Assembly (NCBI RefSeq): GCF_013387465.1
Contig: NZ_VYGV01000006.1
Span: forward strand, 33,638 to 97,637
From: Hydrogenophaga aromaticivorans
GTDB taxonomy: Bacteria; Pseudomonadota; Gammaproteobacteria; Burkholderiales; Burkholderiaceae_C
Length of the DNA: 64,000 nt
Direction: 5' to 3'
Position 1 is the stretch's first letter. The number at the start of each line of letters is the position of its first letter. The position numbers and the translations under genes are program-made. The notes under the pieces were generated by a model, which was given only the letters and a program-made list of their open reading frames with translations, was not told where the DNA came from and did not search any database. Positions 45,204 through 57,336 of the stretch are shown here, in pieces.

Positions 45204-46490
45204 TCAGGGGCCCTGTTTGCCCTTGAGCTTGGTGATGCCGATGAAGTCCATGATGAGTTTCTCGTAGATCGGCTCGGACGTGCCCTTCTGCATCTTGCGC
45301 ATGAAGTACTTCTCGAACGCCACCTTGGCCAGGTGCACCCACTTGCCCTCGCTGAACCAGCTCACGTTGCGCGGCGGGATCTGCGGCAGCGCCACAAAGG
45401 CCGCGCCGGTGTCGCCGAAGTCGGCCAGGCAGACCGTGTTCCAGGTGGCGTGGTGCGTGGGCTCCTTGCCGTCGAGCAGTTCGCGGATGTTGTGCGCCGT
45501 GGCCGTGACCATGGACTCGATCATGTAGCCGGTTTTGGGTGTGCCGCAGGGAATGGGCGTCACTTCCACCGGCGGAATTGCCACGCACACGCCCACGCTG
45601 AAGATGTTCTTGAATTTGGCGTTGCGCTGGTGCTCGTCGATGGTGATGAAGCCGCGCGGGTTGGTCAGGCCCTCGATGCCGAACACCGCGTCCACGCCCT
45701 TGAAGGCGGGCAGCATCATTGAGTGCTTGAAGGGCAGCACGTGGTCCTTGATGGGCTTGCCCTGGTCGTCGTGCTCGGTGACGTGCATCTGGCCCGCTTC
45801 CACCTTGGTGGTCTTGGCGTTGCAGATCCACTTGATGTGGCGCTGGCGCATGGCCGATTCGAGCATGCCCTTGGAATCGCCCACGCCGCCCAGGCCCAGG
45901 TGGCCGATGTAGGGTTCCGAGGTCACGAAGGTCATGGGCACCTTGTCGCGGATCTTGCGCTTGCGCAGGTCGGTGTCCATGATCATGGCGAACTCGTAGG
46001 CCGGGCCGAAGCACGAAGCGCCTTGCACGGCACCGACCACTATCGGGCCGGGCGCCTGCACGAACGCATCCCAGGCCGTCTTGGTGGTTTCGGCGTGGCT
46101 CACATGGCAGATCGACTGCGTGTGGCCACCAAAAGGACCCAGGCCTTCGACTTCGTCAAAGGCCAGCTTGGGGCCGGTGGCGATGACGAGGTAGTCGTAG
46201 TCCACCCGGTTGCCGTCTTCCAGTTCAACCTGGTTGGCGTCCGGGTGGACCCGTTTGGCGCGCTGGATGATGGATTCAATGCCCTTTTTCGCCAGCGCAG
46301 GGGCGATGTCGACCTCGATGTCTTTTCGGGTGCGCCAGTTCACCGCCACCCAGGGGTTGGACGGGACGAAATGGAACTTGGGTGCTTCGCTGATGACCGT
46401 GACCGTATCGCCGGGGCGGGCGAGTGCCTTCATTTCATAGGCCATGGGCATGCCGCCGAGACCGGCGCCGAGAATGACGATTCGAGCCAT
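45204..46490 (-). CDS. Sulfide:quinone oxidoreductase-like FAD protein
   Basis: The 428-residue flavoprotein has an N-terminal FAD motif (VILGAGLGGMPMAYEMK), a second dinucleotide region near residue 150 and three cysteines fitting the SQR pattern: Cys160 in GASCFGPAYE, Cys302 in VGVCVAIPPV and Cys315 in IPCGTPKTGY. It should oxidise sulfide at the inner membrane and pass electrons to quinone. The C-terminal FGDTGAAFVALPQIPPRN segment and the basic end support membrane contact. It is downstream of a region with tandem palindromic motifs and convergent with spoVR. A flavocytochrome-c-like variant is the alternative. Confidence 0.87.
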   Translation of the reverse strand: MARIVILGAGLGGMPMAYEMKALARPGDTVTVISEAPKFHFVPSNPWVAVNWRTRKDIEVDIAPALAKKGIESIIQRAKRVHPDANQVELEDGNRVDYDYLVIATGPKLAFDEVEGLGPFGGHTQSICHVSHAETTKTAWDAFVQAPGPIVVGAVQGASCFGPAYEFAMIMDTDLRKRKIRDKVPMTFVTSEPYIGHLGLGGVGDSKGMLESAMRQRHIKWICNAKTTKVEAGQMHVTEHDDQGKPIKDHVLPFKHSMMLPAFKGVDAVFGIEGLTNPRGFITIDEHQRNAKFKNIFSVGVCVAIPPVEVTPIPCGTPKTGYMIESMVTATAHNIRELLDGKEPTHHATWNTVCLADFGDTGAAFVALPQIPPRNVSWFSEGKWVHLAKVAFEKYFMRKMQKGTSEPIYEKLIMDFIGITKLKGKQGP

Positions 46491-46580
46491 GGGTATATCT
46501 CCGTCGCGATGGTTGGGTGGGATAAGAATTATTAAATCCGCAATTGCTTATATTGCGCGCACATGAGGTACAGGTGTCTT

Positions 46581-46604
46581 GGTATATACCCTATGGTGTA
46601 TACC
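46581..46604 (-). promoter_or_regulatory. Tandem 10-base palindromic motifs upstream of the sulfide:quinone oxidoreductase gene
   Basis: GGTATATACC (46581-46590) is perfectly palindromic, and GGTGTATACC (46595-46604) repeats it with one change, 14 bases apart. Both lie 91-114 bases upstream of the start codon. An AT-rich stretch (46526-46553) between them and the gene could hold the promoter. A repressor or sulfide-responsive regulator is a reasonable guess, not shown. Confidence 0.45.
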
Positions 46605-46649
46605 GCCGAAGCCCAGTGGGCCTCACTTCTTCTGTGCTCCGCCCAGTGT

Positions 46650-47540
46650 TTATACGCCCACTGCGCGCAGGTCGATGAGCCCTTCTTTCACCGGGGGGCA
46701 CCAGAAATAGGCGCCGGTTTCGGGTTCGGTGAAGCTGTACAGGGCGTCGGTGATGCCGTCTTCGGCGCCCGACATGCGCCGCAGCTGGGCCTCGAAGGCG
46801 GCAAACGAGTGCCCGAAGGCCGTGAACACGAGCCCGCCCTCATTGCCCTCGGCCCAGGGCATGGAGCGGCGCAGCACGAAGGCCTCGGGCTCGAAGTTTT
46901 CCTGGGCGGTGCGTTTCACGTGGGCCGACTCGGGTGCGTCGTCGATCTCTTCGTTGCTGTCGCGTTCGCGGCCGACGGTGTGGTCCTGCTGTTCGCGTGG
47001 CATGGCTTCGAAGCGGCTCATGTGGTGGCGCCAGCGCTGCACCGCCACGAAGCTGCTGCCCGCCAGCAGACCCGCACTTTCGGGCAGAAAGGCCACGGCC
47101 AGGGCTTTTTCACCCTCGGGGTTTTCGGTGCCGTCTTCGTAGCCGGTGAGGTCTCTGCCGTTGTCGTGGTTGAAGGCGTCGGTGATGTCGGTCACGTCGA
47201 AGGCGGGTGCGAGCAGGGTTTCAATGTGGCGGCTGCGGATCAGCAGATGGCCGCGGTCGGTGCCGCGCAGCCAGACCAGCAGGTCGGTCGGGGTGGCGGG
47301 CAGTTTGATGAGCGCGCCTTCAATGCCGCAGAAGGTCTTGAGCCCGGGAATCTCCGCGCCAAGTTCGCGCACCAGCGAAGCGCCCAGCGCCACCACGGTG
47401 GACAGCCCATCGGCCTGGCTGCCCAGTCGGCGCAGCACCGTCTGGGGCTCGGCGCCCACGCGCAACTGGCAGGACAGGTAGCGGCCCTGGGCCGGAATGG
47501 GTTCAAGAATGCCGGGTTGGGCCAGATGGGCAACGGACAT
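46650..47540 (-). CDS. Dyp-type heme peroxidase
   Basis: The 296-residue peroxidase has the signature DLTGYEDGTENP (GxxDG motif with the distal Asp) and the region around QRWRHHMSRFEAMP that holds the proximal histidine. An AGGAG site precedes the ATG at 47538-47540, so I do not use the frame to 47567. No encapsulin gene or Tat signal accompanies it, so it is likely a cytoplasmic B-type Dyp enzyme. Its substrate is unknown. It lies 105 bases after the GntR gene stop in the same direction. Confidence 0.92.
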   Translation of the reverse strand: MSVAHLAQPGILEPIPAQGRYLSCQLRVGAEPQTVLRRLGSQADGLSTVVALGASLVRELGAEIPGLKTFCGIEGALIKLPATPTDLLVWLRGTDRGHLLIRSRHIETLLAPAFDVTDITDAFNHDNGRDLTGYEDGTENPEGEKALAVAFLPESAGLLAGSSFVAVQRWRHHMSRFEAMPREQQDHTVGRERDSNEEIDDAPESAHVKRTAQENFEPEAFVLRRSMPWAEGNEGGLVFTAFGHSFAAFEAQLRRMSGAEDGITDALYSFTEPETGAYFWCPPVKEGLIDLRAVGV

Positions 47541-47621
47541 GGGGGCTCCTGGGGCTCGTCGGATCACATACCCCCGCCCGGTGTTTGACGGGCAGGGCCT
47601 GGCCCGGAATTTACCAGTGAG

Positions 47622-47639
47622 CCGGCCGAAGAAGGCCGG
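47622..47639 (-). terminator. Possible hairpin between the GntR and Dyp peroxidase genes
   Basis: CCGGCC and GGCCGG (perfect 6-base-pair stem, GAAGAA loop) lie 7 bases after the GntR stop. No T run follows in the leftward direction, so this is a weak candidate. Confidence 0.35.
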
Positions 47640-47645
47640 GTTGCT

Positions 47646-48281
47646 TCAGGTCGCGGCTTCGAGCCCGTTCTGGAAGTGCTCGTGCATGCGCTGCTGGGTC
47701 AGCTCGGCGTTGCGCGCGAGCAGGGCGGTCATGATGGCGCGGTGTTCGGCGAGCGACTCGTCGATGCGCCCGGTCTTGAACAGCGAGTTGTGGCGGTTCA
47801 GCTTCATGACCTTGCGCAGGTCGGCCACCATCTGCTCGCGCCAGCGGTTGCTGGCGATTTCGAGCAGGCGCATGTGAAAGCGCTCGTTCAGGGCGAAGAA
47901 GCGGTTGCGGTCGTCTGCGGCGGCTTCGAGCTCGGTGTGCAGCCCCTGGAGTTCGGCGAGTTCGGCGTCGCTCGCGCGCTGCGCCACCACGCCCGCGGCG
48001 TCCGACTCCAGCAGCGCCAGCAGGTGGTAGACGTCGGCCAGGTCCTTGTCGGACACTTCGGTCACGTAGGCACCGCGGCGCACCTTCATGGTCACCAGGC
48101 CTTCGGCCGCCAGCACCTTCAGCGCTTCCCGCAGCGGCGTGCGACTGATGCCGTATTCCTCGGCGATCTTGAGTTCGTCGATCCAGCTGCCGGGCTCCAG
48201 CTCGCGGTTGAAGATGCGCTGGCGCAGCAGCTCGGCGACTTCTTCATACAGGGCGCGGGGGGCGAGGGACAGGGCGGACAT
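47646..48281 (-). CDS. GntR family regulator (FCD type), divergent from scpA
   Basis: The 211-residue product has a winged helix (LYEEVAELLRQRIFNRELEPG, then EEYGISRTPLREALKVLAAEGL) and an FCD domain with DRNRFFALNERFHMRL and a conserved helix SLAEHRAIMTALL. It is divergent from scpA, with 141 bases between starts, and an imperfect dyad in the spacer suits a GntR operator. I infer that it controls the methylmalonyl-CoA mutase operon in response to a pathway acid or CoA ester. The ATG at 48279-48281 gives the proper N-terminus, and the longer open frame runs antisense to scpA. Confidence 0.9.
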   Translation of the reverse strand: MSALSLAPRALYEEVAELLRQRIFNRELEPGSWIDELKIAEEYGISRTPLREALKVLAAEGLVTMKVRRGAYVTEVSDKDLADVYHLLALLESDAAGVVAQRASDAELAELQGLHTELEAAADDRNRFFALNERFHMRLLEIASNRWREQMVADLRKVMKLNRHNSLFKTGRIDESLAEHRAIMTALLARNAELTQQRMHEHFQNGLEAAT

Positions 48282-48347
48282 GGGGCGAGTGGTTGGGAAA
48301 ACGGTGTGTGACGGGCTGCTGATTGTAAGACCGCAGGAATATTTTGC

Positions 48348-48366
48348 ATCAATAATTATGAATGAT
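48348..48366 (+). promoter_or_regulatory. Candidate operator/promoter of scpA in the GntR-scpA spacer
   Basis: An imperfect dyad, ATCAATAAT-T-ATGAATGAT (7 of 9 arms match), overlaps a TTGCAT and a TATAAA element (48345-48350 and 48366-48371) in a distinctly AT-rich stretch. This is a plausible repressor site over the scpA promoter. The spacer between the boxes is 15 bases, slightly short. Confidence 0.45.
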
Positions 48367-48422
48367 ATAAAATCGCCGGCGCTCCCGAGTCTCCCTTCCG
48401 TCGTTCCAAGTACCTGCCTGCC

Positions 48423-50579
48423 ATGAGCCATAAACAGCCCGAATTTGCCCCCGCCACCCTCGAAGCCTGGACCAAGGCGGCCCAGAAGTCCGCGCCCGGC
48501 GGCGACGTGAACGCGCTGAACTGGGTCACGCCCGACGGTATTTCCGTCAAGCCGCTGTACACGGCAGAAGACACGGCGAACCTGCCGCACACCAACACGC
48601 TGCCGGGCTTTGAGCCCTTCATCCGCGGCCCGCAGGCCACCATGTACGCGGTGCGGCCCTGGACCATCCGCCAGTACGCCGGCTTTTCCACCGCCGAAGA
48701 ATCGAATGCGTTCTACCGCAAGGCGCTGGCCGCGGGCGGGCAGGGCGTGTCCGTGGCCTTCGACCTGGCCACGCACCGTGGCTACGACTCCGATCACCCT
48801 CGCGTCACCGGCGACGTGGGCAAGGCCGGTGTGGCGATCGACTCGGTCGAGGACATGAAGATCCTGTTCGACCAGATCCCGCTGGACAAGGTCAGTGTCT
48901 CCATGACCATGAACGGCGCCGTGCTGCCGGTGCTGGCCGGCTATGTGATCGCGGCCGAAGAGCAGGGCGTGTCGCAAGACAAGCTGAGCGGAACCATCCA
49001 GAACGACATCCTCAAGGAGTTCATGGTCCGCAACACCTACATCTACCCGCCCGAGCCGTCGATGAAGATCATCGGCGACATCATCGAGTACACGGCCCAG
49101 CACATGCCGAAGTTCAACTCGATCTCGATCTCGGGTTACCACATGCAGGAAGCCGGCGCCAACCAGGCGCTGGAGCTGGCCTTCACCCTGGCCGACGGCA
49201 AGGAATATGTGAAGACCGCCATCGCCAAGGGCATGGACGTGGACGGGTTCGCCGGGCGCCTGAGTTTCTTCTGGGCGATCGGGATGAACTTCTACCTCGA
49301 GATCGCCAAGATGCGCGCGGCCCGCCTGCTGTGGACGCGCATCATGAAAGGCTTTGACGCCAAGAATCCCAAGAGCCTGATGCTGCGCACGCACTGCCAG
49401 ACCTCGGGCTGGTCGCTGACCGAGCAGGACCCGTACAACAACGTGGTGCGCACCACCATAGAAGCCATGGCGGCGGTGTTCGGCGGCACCCAGAGCCTGC
49501 ACACCAACGCCTTCGATGAAGCCATTGCGCTGCCCACCGACACCAGTTCACGCATCGCCCGCAACACGCAGCTGGTGATCCAGGAAGAGACCCACATCAC
49601 CAGCGTGGTGGACCCCTGGGCCGGCTCCTACATGATGGAGTCGCTGACGCAGGAAATGGCCGACAAGGCCTGGGCCATCATCGAAGAGGTCGAAGCCATG
49701 GGTGGCATGACCAAGGCCGTGGACAGCGGCTGGGCCAAGCTGAAGATCGAAGCGGCGGCGGCTGAAAAGCAGGCGCGCATCGACAGCGGCAAGGACGTGA
49801 TCGTTGGCGTCAACAAATACAAGCTCAAGACCGAAGACGCTATCGAAGCGCGCGACATCGACAACGTGGCGGTGCGCGACGGCCAGATCGCTCGACTGAA
49901 GCAGATCAAGGCCAATCGTGACGCCGCCAAAGTGGAAGCGGCGCTCAATGCGCTGACCACGTCCGCCGAATCGGGCCAGGGCAACCTGCTGGACCTGTGC
50001 ATCCAGGCCATGCGCCTGCGCGCCACTGTGGGCGAGGTGAGCGATGCGCTGGAAAAAGTTTTTGGGCGCCACCGCGCCGATACACAAAAGGTGACCGGTG
50101 TGTACGCTGCTGCTTACGACTCCGCCGAAGGCTGGGATGCCCTGAAGGGCGAGATCAACGCGTTTGCAGAGGCACAAGGCCGCCGCCCGCGCGTGATGAT
50201 CAGCAAGCTGGGCCAGGATGGCCACGACCGCGGCGCCAAGGTGGTGGCCACGGCCTTCGCCGACCTGGGCTTTGACGTGGACATGGGCCCGCTGTTCCAG
50301 ACGCCCGAAGAATGCGCCCGCCAGGCGATCGAGAACGACGTGCATGCCGTGGGCGTTTCCACGCTCGCCGCCGGTCACAAGACACTCGTGCCGGCCATCA
50401 TTGCCGAGCTGAAGAAGCAGGGCGCCGACGACATCATCGTGTTCGTCGGTGGCGTGATTCCCCGCCAGGACTACGAGATGCTGTACGAGGCTGGTGTTAA
50501 GGGCATCTATGGCCCCGGCACGCCCATTCCCGCCAGCGCGAAGGACGTGCTGGAGCAGATCAAGAAGGCGCTTGCGTGA
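48423..50579 (+). CDS. scpA: Methylmalonyl-CoA mutase (single-chain)
   Basis: The 718-residue enzyme interconverts methylmalonyl-CoA and succinyl-CoA using adenosylcobalamin. Its N-terminal barrel has the substrate-binding [19 protein letters not shown] and [20 protein letters not shown]. The C-terminal B12 domain has the ligand motif [11 protein letters not shown] with His601 and the later [13 protein letters not shown]. It carries both halves in one chain, unlike two-subunit enzymes. It leads an operon with meaB, pccB and pccA. Its GTGA overlap with meaB implies coupled translation. Confidence 0.96.
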   Translation: MSHKQPEFAPATLEAWTKAAQKSAPGGDVNALNWVTPDGISVKPLYTAEDTANLPHTNTLPGFEPFIRGPQATMYAVRPWTIRQYAGFSTAEESNAFYRKALAAGGQGVSVAFDLATHRGYDSDHPRVTGDVGKAGVAIDSVEDMKILFDQIPLDKVSVSMTMNGAVLPVLAGYVIAAEEQGVSQDKLSGTIQNDILKEFMVRNTYIYPPEPSMKIIGDIIEYTAQHMPKFNSISISGYHMQEAGANQALELAFTLADGKEYVKTAIAKGMDVDGFAGRLSFFWAIGMNFYLEIAKMRAARLLWTRIMKGFDAKNPKSLMLRTHCQTSGWSLTEQDPYNNVVRTTIEAMAAVFGGTQSLHTNAFDEAIALPTDTSSRIARNTQLVIQEETHITSVVDPWAGSYMMESLTQEMADKAWAIIEEVEAMGGMTKAVDSGWAKLKIEAAAAEKQARIDSGKDVIVGVNKYKLKTEDAIEARDIDNVAVRDGQIARLKQIKANRDAAKVEAALNALTTSAESGQGNLLDLCIQAMRLRATVGEVSDALEKVFGRHRADTQKVTGVYAAAYDSAEGWDALKGEINAFAEAQGRRPRVMISKLGQDGHDRGAKVVATAFADLGFDVDMGPLFQTPEECARQAIENDVHAVGVSTLAAGHKTLVPAIIAELKKQGADDIIVFVGGVIPRQDYEMLYEAGVKGIYGPGTPIPASAKDVLEQIKKALA

Positions 50580-51580
50580 TTCCTGCCGAGTTGCAGGCCG
50601 GTGTGCTGGCCGGCACCGGCGCCGTACAGCGTCGCGCCATGGCCAAGGCCATCACGCTGCTGGAATCGACCCGCGCCGACCACCGCGCGCAGGGCGACGC
50701 GCTGTTGACCGCGCTGCTGCCGCACACCGGCCAGTCGTTCCGGCTCGGCATCAGCGGTGTGCCCGGCGTGGGCAAAAGCACCTTCATCGAAGCGCTGGGC
50801 CTGTACCTGATTGGGCTGGGCCACCGGGTGGCGGTGCTGACCATCGACCCCTCGTCCACCGTCTCGGGCGGCTCCATCCTGGGCGACAAGACCCGCATGG
50901 AGCACCTGAGCGTGCACGAGAAGGCCTACATCCGCCCCAGCCCGAGCAGCGGCACGCTGGGGGGCGTGGCCGAGAAGACGCGCGAGGCCATGCTGGTCTG
51001 CGAAGCCGCGGGCTACGACATCGTGATGGTGGAAACCGTGGGCGTGGGCCAGAGCGAAACCGCCGTGGCCAACATGACCGACATGTTCTGCCTGCTGCAG
51101 CTGCCCAACGCGGGCGACGACCTGCAGGCGATCAAGAAGGGCGTGATGGAGCTGGCCGACCTGGTGGTCATCAACAAGGCCGACATTGACCCCGACGCCG
51201 CCACCCGCGCCCGCGCGCAGATCACGTCCAGCCTTCGCCTGCTCGGTTTGCATGGACACCCCGAGCATGCCCACCATGACGACCAGATCTGGCACCCGCA
51301 GGTGATCCAGATCAGCGCGCTGCACAACCAGGGCGTGGACAGTTTCTGGGCCGAAGTGTCCCGATTCCGCACCGTGCAGACCGCCAACGGCCGGCTCGCC
51401 GCGCGCCGCCAGCACCAGGCGGGCGCCTGGATGTGGGAGCGCATCGACGCCGGCCTGAAACAACGCTTCCGCGAGCACCCGCAGATCCGCGCACGGCTCG
51501 ACGACACCACCCGCCGGGTGCTGGCCGGTGAACTGCCAGCGTCGACCGCTGCCCGCCAGTTGCTTGAACTGTTTGACTGA
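50576..51580 (+). CDS. meaB: Methylmalonyl-CoA mutase-associated GTPase (MeaB/ArgK)
   Basis: The 334-residue G3E GTPase has Walker [20 protein letters not shown] and the switch regions [20 protein letters not shown] and [10 protein letters not shown], with NKAD (VVINKADID) for guanine. It loads and protects the B12 cofactor of the mutase. It uses a GTG start that overlaps the scpA stop (GTGA). The following pccB gene starts 29 bases later. The order scpA-meaB is the usual one for this chaperone. Confidence 0.94.
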   Translation: MIPAELQAGVLAGTGAVQRRAMAKAITLLESTRADHRAQGDALLTALLPHTGQSFRLGISGVPGVGKSTFIEALGLYLIGLGHRVAVLTIDPSSTVSGGSILGDKTRMEHLSVHEKAYIRPSPSSGTLGGVAEKTREAMLVCEAAGYDIVMVETVGVGQSETAVANMTDMFCLLQLPNAGDDLQAIKKGVMELADLVVINKADIDPDAATRARAQITSSLRLLGLHGHPEHAHHDDQIWHPQVIQISALHNQGVDSFWAEVSRFRTVQTANGRLAARRQHQAGAWMWERIDAGLKQRFREHPQIRARLDDTTRRVLAGELPASTAARQLLELFD

Positions 51581-51609
51581 ACCCGTACCGATTTTTCTGG
51601 AGAAAACGC

Positions 51610-53142
51610 ATGCAAGAAATCCTGGACCAACTGGAGCAAAAGCGCGCCGCAGCCCGCCTCGGCGGCGGGCAAAAGCGCATCGACGCGCAGCACGCCAAAG
51701 GCAAGCTCAGCGCGCGCGAACGGCTGGAGGTGCTGCTGGACGAAGGCACGTTCGAAGAGTGGGACATGTTCGTCGAGCACCGTTGCACCGACTTCGGCAT
51801 GCAGGACAACAGGATCCCCGGTGACGGTGTGGTCACCGGCTACGGCATGATCAACGGTCGCCTGGTGTTCGTGTTCAGCCAGGACTTCACGGTCTTTGGC
51901 GGCGCGCTCTCCGAAGCGCATGCCGAGAAGATTTGCAAGATCATGGACCAGGCCATGAAGGTCGGTGCGCCGGTGATCGGCCTGAACGATTCGGGTGGCG
52001 CCCGCATCCAGGAAGGCGTGGCCTCCCTGGGTGGTTATGCCGACGTGTTCCAGCGCAACGTGATGGCCAGCGGCGTGGTGCCGCAGATCAGCATGATCAT
52101 GGGCCCCTCGGCCGGCGGTGCGGTGTATTCGCCCGCCATGACCGACTTCATCTTCATGGTCAAGGATTCGAGCTACATGTTCGTCACCGGCCCTGAAGTG
52201 GTGAAGACCGTGACGCACGAAGAAGTGACCGCCGAAGAACTGGGCGGTGCCGTGACGCACACCACCAAGAGCGGCGTGGCCGACCTCGCGTTCGAGAACG
52301 ACGTCGAGGCGCTGCTGATGCTGCGCAGGCTCTACAACTACCTGCCGCTCTCGAACCGCGAAAAGGCGCCCGTGCGCCCCAGCGGCGACCCGATCGACCG
52401 CATGGAGCTGAGCCTGGACACGCTGGTTCCGGACAACCCGAACAAGCCTTACGACATGAAGGAGCTGATCGTCAAGACGGTGGACGACGGCGACTTCTTC
52501 GAGCTGCAGCCCGAGTACGCGAAGAACATCCTGATCGGCTTTGCGCGCATGGACGGCCAGACGGTCGGCATCGTGGCCAACCAGCCGCTGGTGCTGGCCG
52601 GTTGCCTGGACATCAAGTCGAGCATCAAGGCCGCGCGCTTCGTGCGTTTCTGCGATGCGTTCAACATCCCGGTGATCACCTTCGTGGACGTGCCCGGTTT
52701 CATGCCCGGTACCAGCCAGGAGTACGGCGGCATCATCAAACACGGCGCCAAGCTGCTCTACGCCTACGCTGAGTGCACCGTGCCGAAGATCACCGTGATC
52801 ACGCGCAAGGCCTACGGCGGTGCCTACGACGTGATGGCCTCCAAGCACCTGCGCGGCGACGTGAACTTTGCCTGGCCCAACGCCGAGATCGCGGTGATGG
52901 GCGCCAAGGGCGCGGTGGAAATCATCTTCCGCGAAGAGAAGAAGGACCCGGCCAAGCTGGCCGGGCGCGAGGCCGAATACAAGGCCCGCTTCGCCAACCC
53001 CTTCGTGGCGGGCGCGCGCGGCTTCATCGACGACGTGATCCTGCCGCACGAGACGCGCAAGCGCATCTGCCGTTCGCTGGTGATGTTGAAGGACAAGAAG
53101 CTGGAAAACCCGTGGCGCAAGCACGGGAACATTCCGCTGTGA
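51610..53142 (+). CDS. pccB: Propionyl-CoA carboxylase beta chain (carboxyltransferase)
   Basis: The 510-residue protein is the acyl-CoA carboxyltransferase subunit. It shows [58 protein letters not shown] and [19 protein letters not shown], the oxyanion-forming Gly-rich motifs. It moves the carboxyl from biotin to propionyl-CoA. A GGAG site precedes the ATG at 51610. The pccA gene for the biotin-bearing chain follows after a 320-base structured spacer, so the two subunits are separated by an unusual repeat-containing gap. Confidence 0.94.
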   Translation: MQEILDQLEQKRAAARLGGGQKRIDAQHAKGKLSARERLEVLLDEGTFEEWDMFVEHRCTDFGMQDNRIPGDGVVTGYGMINGRLVFVFSQDFTVFGGALSEAHAEKICKIMDQAMKVGAPVIGLNDSGGARIQEGVASLGGYADVFQRNVMASGVVPQISMIMGPSAGGAVYSPAMTDFIFMVKDSSYMFVTGPEVVKTVTHEEVTAEELGGAVTHTTKSGVADLAFENDVEALLMLRRLYNYLPLSNREKAPVRPSGDPIDRMELSLDTLVPDNPNKPYDMKELIVKTVDDGDFFELQPEYAKNILIGFARMDGQTVGIVANQPLVLAGCLDIKSSIKAARFVRFCDAFNIPVITFVDVPGFMPGTSQEYGGIIKHGAKLLYAYAECTVPKITVITRKAYGGAYDVMASKHLRGDVNFAWPNAEIAVMGAKGAVEIIFREEKKDPAKLAGREAEYKARFANPFVAGARGFIDDVILPHETRKRICRSLVMLKDKKLENPWRKHGNIPL

Positions 53143-53177
53143 TTTCTTTTGTGCGTGCCATGATTTTCTCTGGCGCT

Positions 53178-53265
53178 GAATCGGGCGGCGCGGACGTTTT
53201 GCTCCGTGTCCCCCGCGCTGCGCGCTCCTCCTTTACCTCCGCAAAACGCCCGCACCACCCGATTC
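53178..53265 (+). repeat. Structured element family B, unit 1 (pccB-pccA spacer)
   Basis: Near-perfect 25-base inverted arms (53178-53202 and 53241-53265) enclose the core TGTCCCCCGC-(GCG-CTG-CGC stem)-CTCCTCCTTTAC. The three mismatches between the arms become G-U pairs in the minus-strand RNA. The core recurs inverted in unit 2 with different flanking arms. Confidence 0.8.
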
Positions 53266-53310
53266 CGAGTGACGCGTGTTCGGCCGGTTTTGTCTTCACC
53301 TCCTTCGCAG

Positions 53311-53406
53311 CCATGGGCACGGTGTGCCTGTCGCAGCGAAGTAAAGGAGGAGCCGACCGCAGGTCGGCGGGGGACATGAGCGGAGGCTGGCACACCGTGC
53401 CCATGG
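53311..53406 (-). repeat. Structured element family B, unit 2 (inverted)
   Basis: Perfect 18-base inverted arms (53311-53328 and 53389-53406) enclose the reverse complement of the unit 1 core: GTAAAGGAGGAG (53341-53352), a CCGACC-GCA-GGTCGG hairpin (53353-53367) and GCGGGGGACA (53367-53376). The arms and inner hairpin differ in sequence from unit 1 but again pair. The rest of the 320-base gap shows nothing recognisable apart from the short ribosome region of pccA. Confidence 0.8.
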
Positions 53407-53462
53407 CGGGTTCAGCGATGCATAACCTAACAAACACACTTGCTCTCGTCTAGGAGACTGAA

Positions 53463-55511
<2,049 letters not shown>

Positions 55512-55594
55512 TCCCGGCCGAACACACTGGCACACAGACAAGCCCGGTGGAAATGGGATACCCTTCGATTCCCGTTGGCTTCGAGGGGTCTCGC

Positions 55595-56185
55595 ATGGAC
55601 CATGGTCTGGCTTTCGCTCTGGGTTGTCTGCGCAACCCGCGGCGCGTGGGTGCGATTGCCCCCGCTTCCCGGGCACTGGCCCAGGCGGTCTGCGACGAGG
55701 CGCTGCGCGGTGCACCCGGGGTGCTGATCGAGGTGGGCGCCGGCACCGGGGCCATCACCCGCCGGCTGGCGACCGCCGCGCGGGCGCTGGATCGCTTCGT
55801 GGTCTATGAGCTCGACCCCGACTTCGCCGGCCTGCTGCGCATCGCTTTTCCCGAGGTCGAGGTGCTCAACCACTGTGCCTCCCGTGTTGACCGGCTGGTC
55901 ATAGGGGCCGACACGCCGGTGACGCTGGTGTCGTCACTGCCCCTGCTGTCCATGCCGGCGCACGAGGCGCGCCTGTGCATCGACGCCATGCTGGCGCTGG
56001 TCTCGCGCCAGCCACATTCCCGCCTGGTCCAGTACACCTATGCATCACCGCACCTGCGCCCGTTTGACGGCATTCCGCCCGGCTGGCACTGGCGGCGCGC
56101 GGCCTCGGTCTGGGCCAACCTGCCACCGGCCACCGTCTGGACGCTGGAGCAGGTCCCCCATTCACTCAACAACGGCATTCACTGA
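55595..56185 (+). CDS. Phospholipid N-methyltransferase-like protein (PmtA type)
   Basis: The 196-residue product has a SAM-binding GVLIEVGAGTGAITRRLA motif and the LRNPRRVGAIAPASRALAQ start typical of COG3963 PmtA-like enzymes that methylate phosphatidylethanolamine. The end also fits (YTYASPHLRPFDGIPPGW). I prefer the ATG at 55595, with GAGGGG upstream, over the in-frame ATG at 55553, which would add 14 residues. It sits between pccA and the epimerase gene, unrelated to propionate metabolism, and could simply be an inserted passenger. Actual activity is unproven. Confidence 0.72.
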   Translation: MDHGLAFALGCLRNPRRVGAIAPASRALAQAVCDEALRGAPGVLIEVGAGTGAITRRLATAARALDRFVVYELDPDFAGLLRIAFPEVEVLNHCASRVDRLVIGADTPVTLVSSLPLLSMPAHEARLCIDAMLALVSRQPHSRLVQYTYASPHLRPFDGIPPGWHWRRAASVWANLPPATVWTLEQVPHSLNNGIH

Positions 56186-56188
56186 TTC

Positions 56189-56677
<489 letters not shown>

Positions 56678-56703
56678 TGGTTTGACGGACCGGAGGAGAT
56701 CGG

Positions 56704-56737
56704 CCCTGCAGGTGTTCGCACCTGCAGGGTTTTTTTT
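56704..56737 (+). terminator. Rho-independent terminator after the epimerase gene
   Basis: A perfect 11-base-pair stem, CCCTGCAGGTG/CACCTGCAGGG, with TTCG loop, is followed by eight T residues. It ends the propionate gene block. Confidence 0.93.
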
Positions 56738-56899
56738 GCCTGGTGCGGGGTGCAAACCGCGGAGCAGGGTGGTTTTCCACCGTTTGTTCGGTGCATCCGC
56801 GGGTTGGATGGCCGATACCCTTGAGACATCAAAAGTTCGCCAGAAAAGCCGGTTTTCCGGTTGTCGCAGGGGCTGGACTTCATCAAGGAGGGACTATCC

Positions 56900-57238
56900 A
56901 TGCGCTCGATGCAGTCACCATCGCCCGTCGGTGCGGAGCCACCCGCTGCCATGCCTTTGTTGGCACAAGGCGACGCCCGATGGGCACAGCGACAACCCCA
57001 ATGGCGCGAGCGTGAGCTGGCGCTGCCGTGGCCGCGCGAATTGCTGGAAACCTTCACCTTGCGCATGTCCAGCCATGGCATGTGTGTCAGCCGTGCGCTG
57101 ATGCTGTGCGACCGGCGCTATGCACTGGAACAGCTCGCCCATGCCCACAACCTGGCCGACGACGCGCTTCACCTGATGGTGGAGCAGCTGTTCCGGCACT
57201 TTGAGGCCCGGCAGTCCGGGATTCCTGCCAGGCACTGA
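56900..57238 (+). CDS. Small hypothetical protein preceding a chemoreceptor gene
   Basis: The 112-residue product has a Pro/Ala/Arg-rich N-terminal half and a helical C-terminal half ([33 protein letters not shown]). It contains no membrane segment, signal or known domain, and I do not recognise it. An AAGGAGG site just before the ATG at 56900 fixes the start over the in-frame ATG at 56861. It ends 98 bases before the chemoreceptor ATG, so it may be co-transcribed with it. Confidence 0.6.
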   Translation: MRSMQSPSPVGAEPPAAMPLLAQGDARWAQRQPQWRERELALPWPRELLETFTLRMSSHGMCVSRALMLCDRRYALEQLAHAHNLADDALHLMVEQLFRHFEARQSGIPARH

Positions 57239-57336
57239 AGCGCCACATGACGGCTCCGGTGGCCGAAAAAGTTCAAGCCCAGGGGAAACGGACCGATAAA
57301 CCCTCAGAGTTCCATCGAATCAGGAGACCTTCGCGC

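Noticed and set aside
52824..53393. Minus-strand frame reading through the pccB-pccA spacer
   Set aside because: Its bases are explained better by the paired inverted units. The translated sequence has no domain and is a low-complexity shadow.
56811..56817. GCCGATA, a sigma-28-like -10 element before the chemoreceptor unit
   Set aside because: No TAAA-type -35 element lies at the proper distance, so I do not call a flagellar-class promoter.
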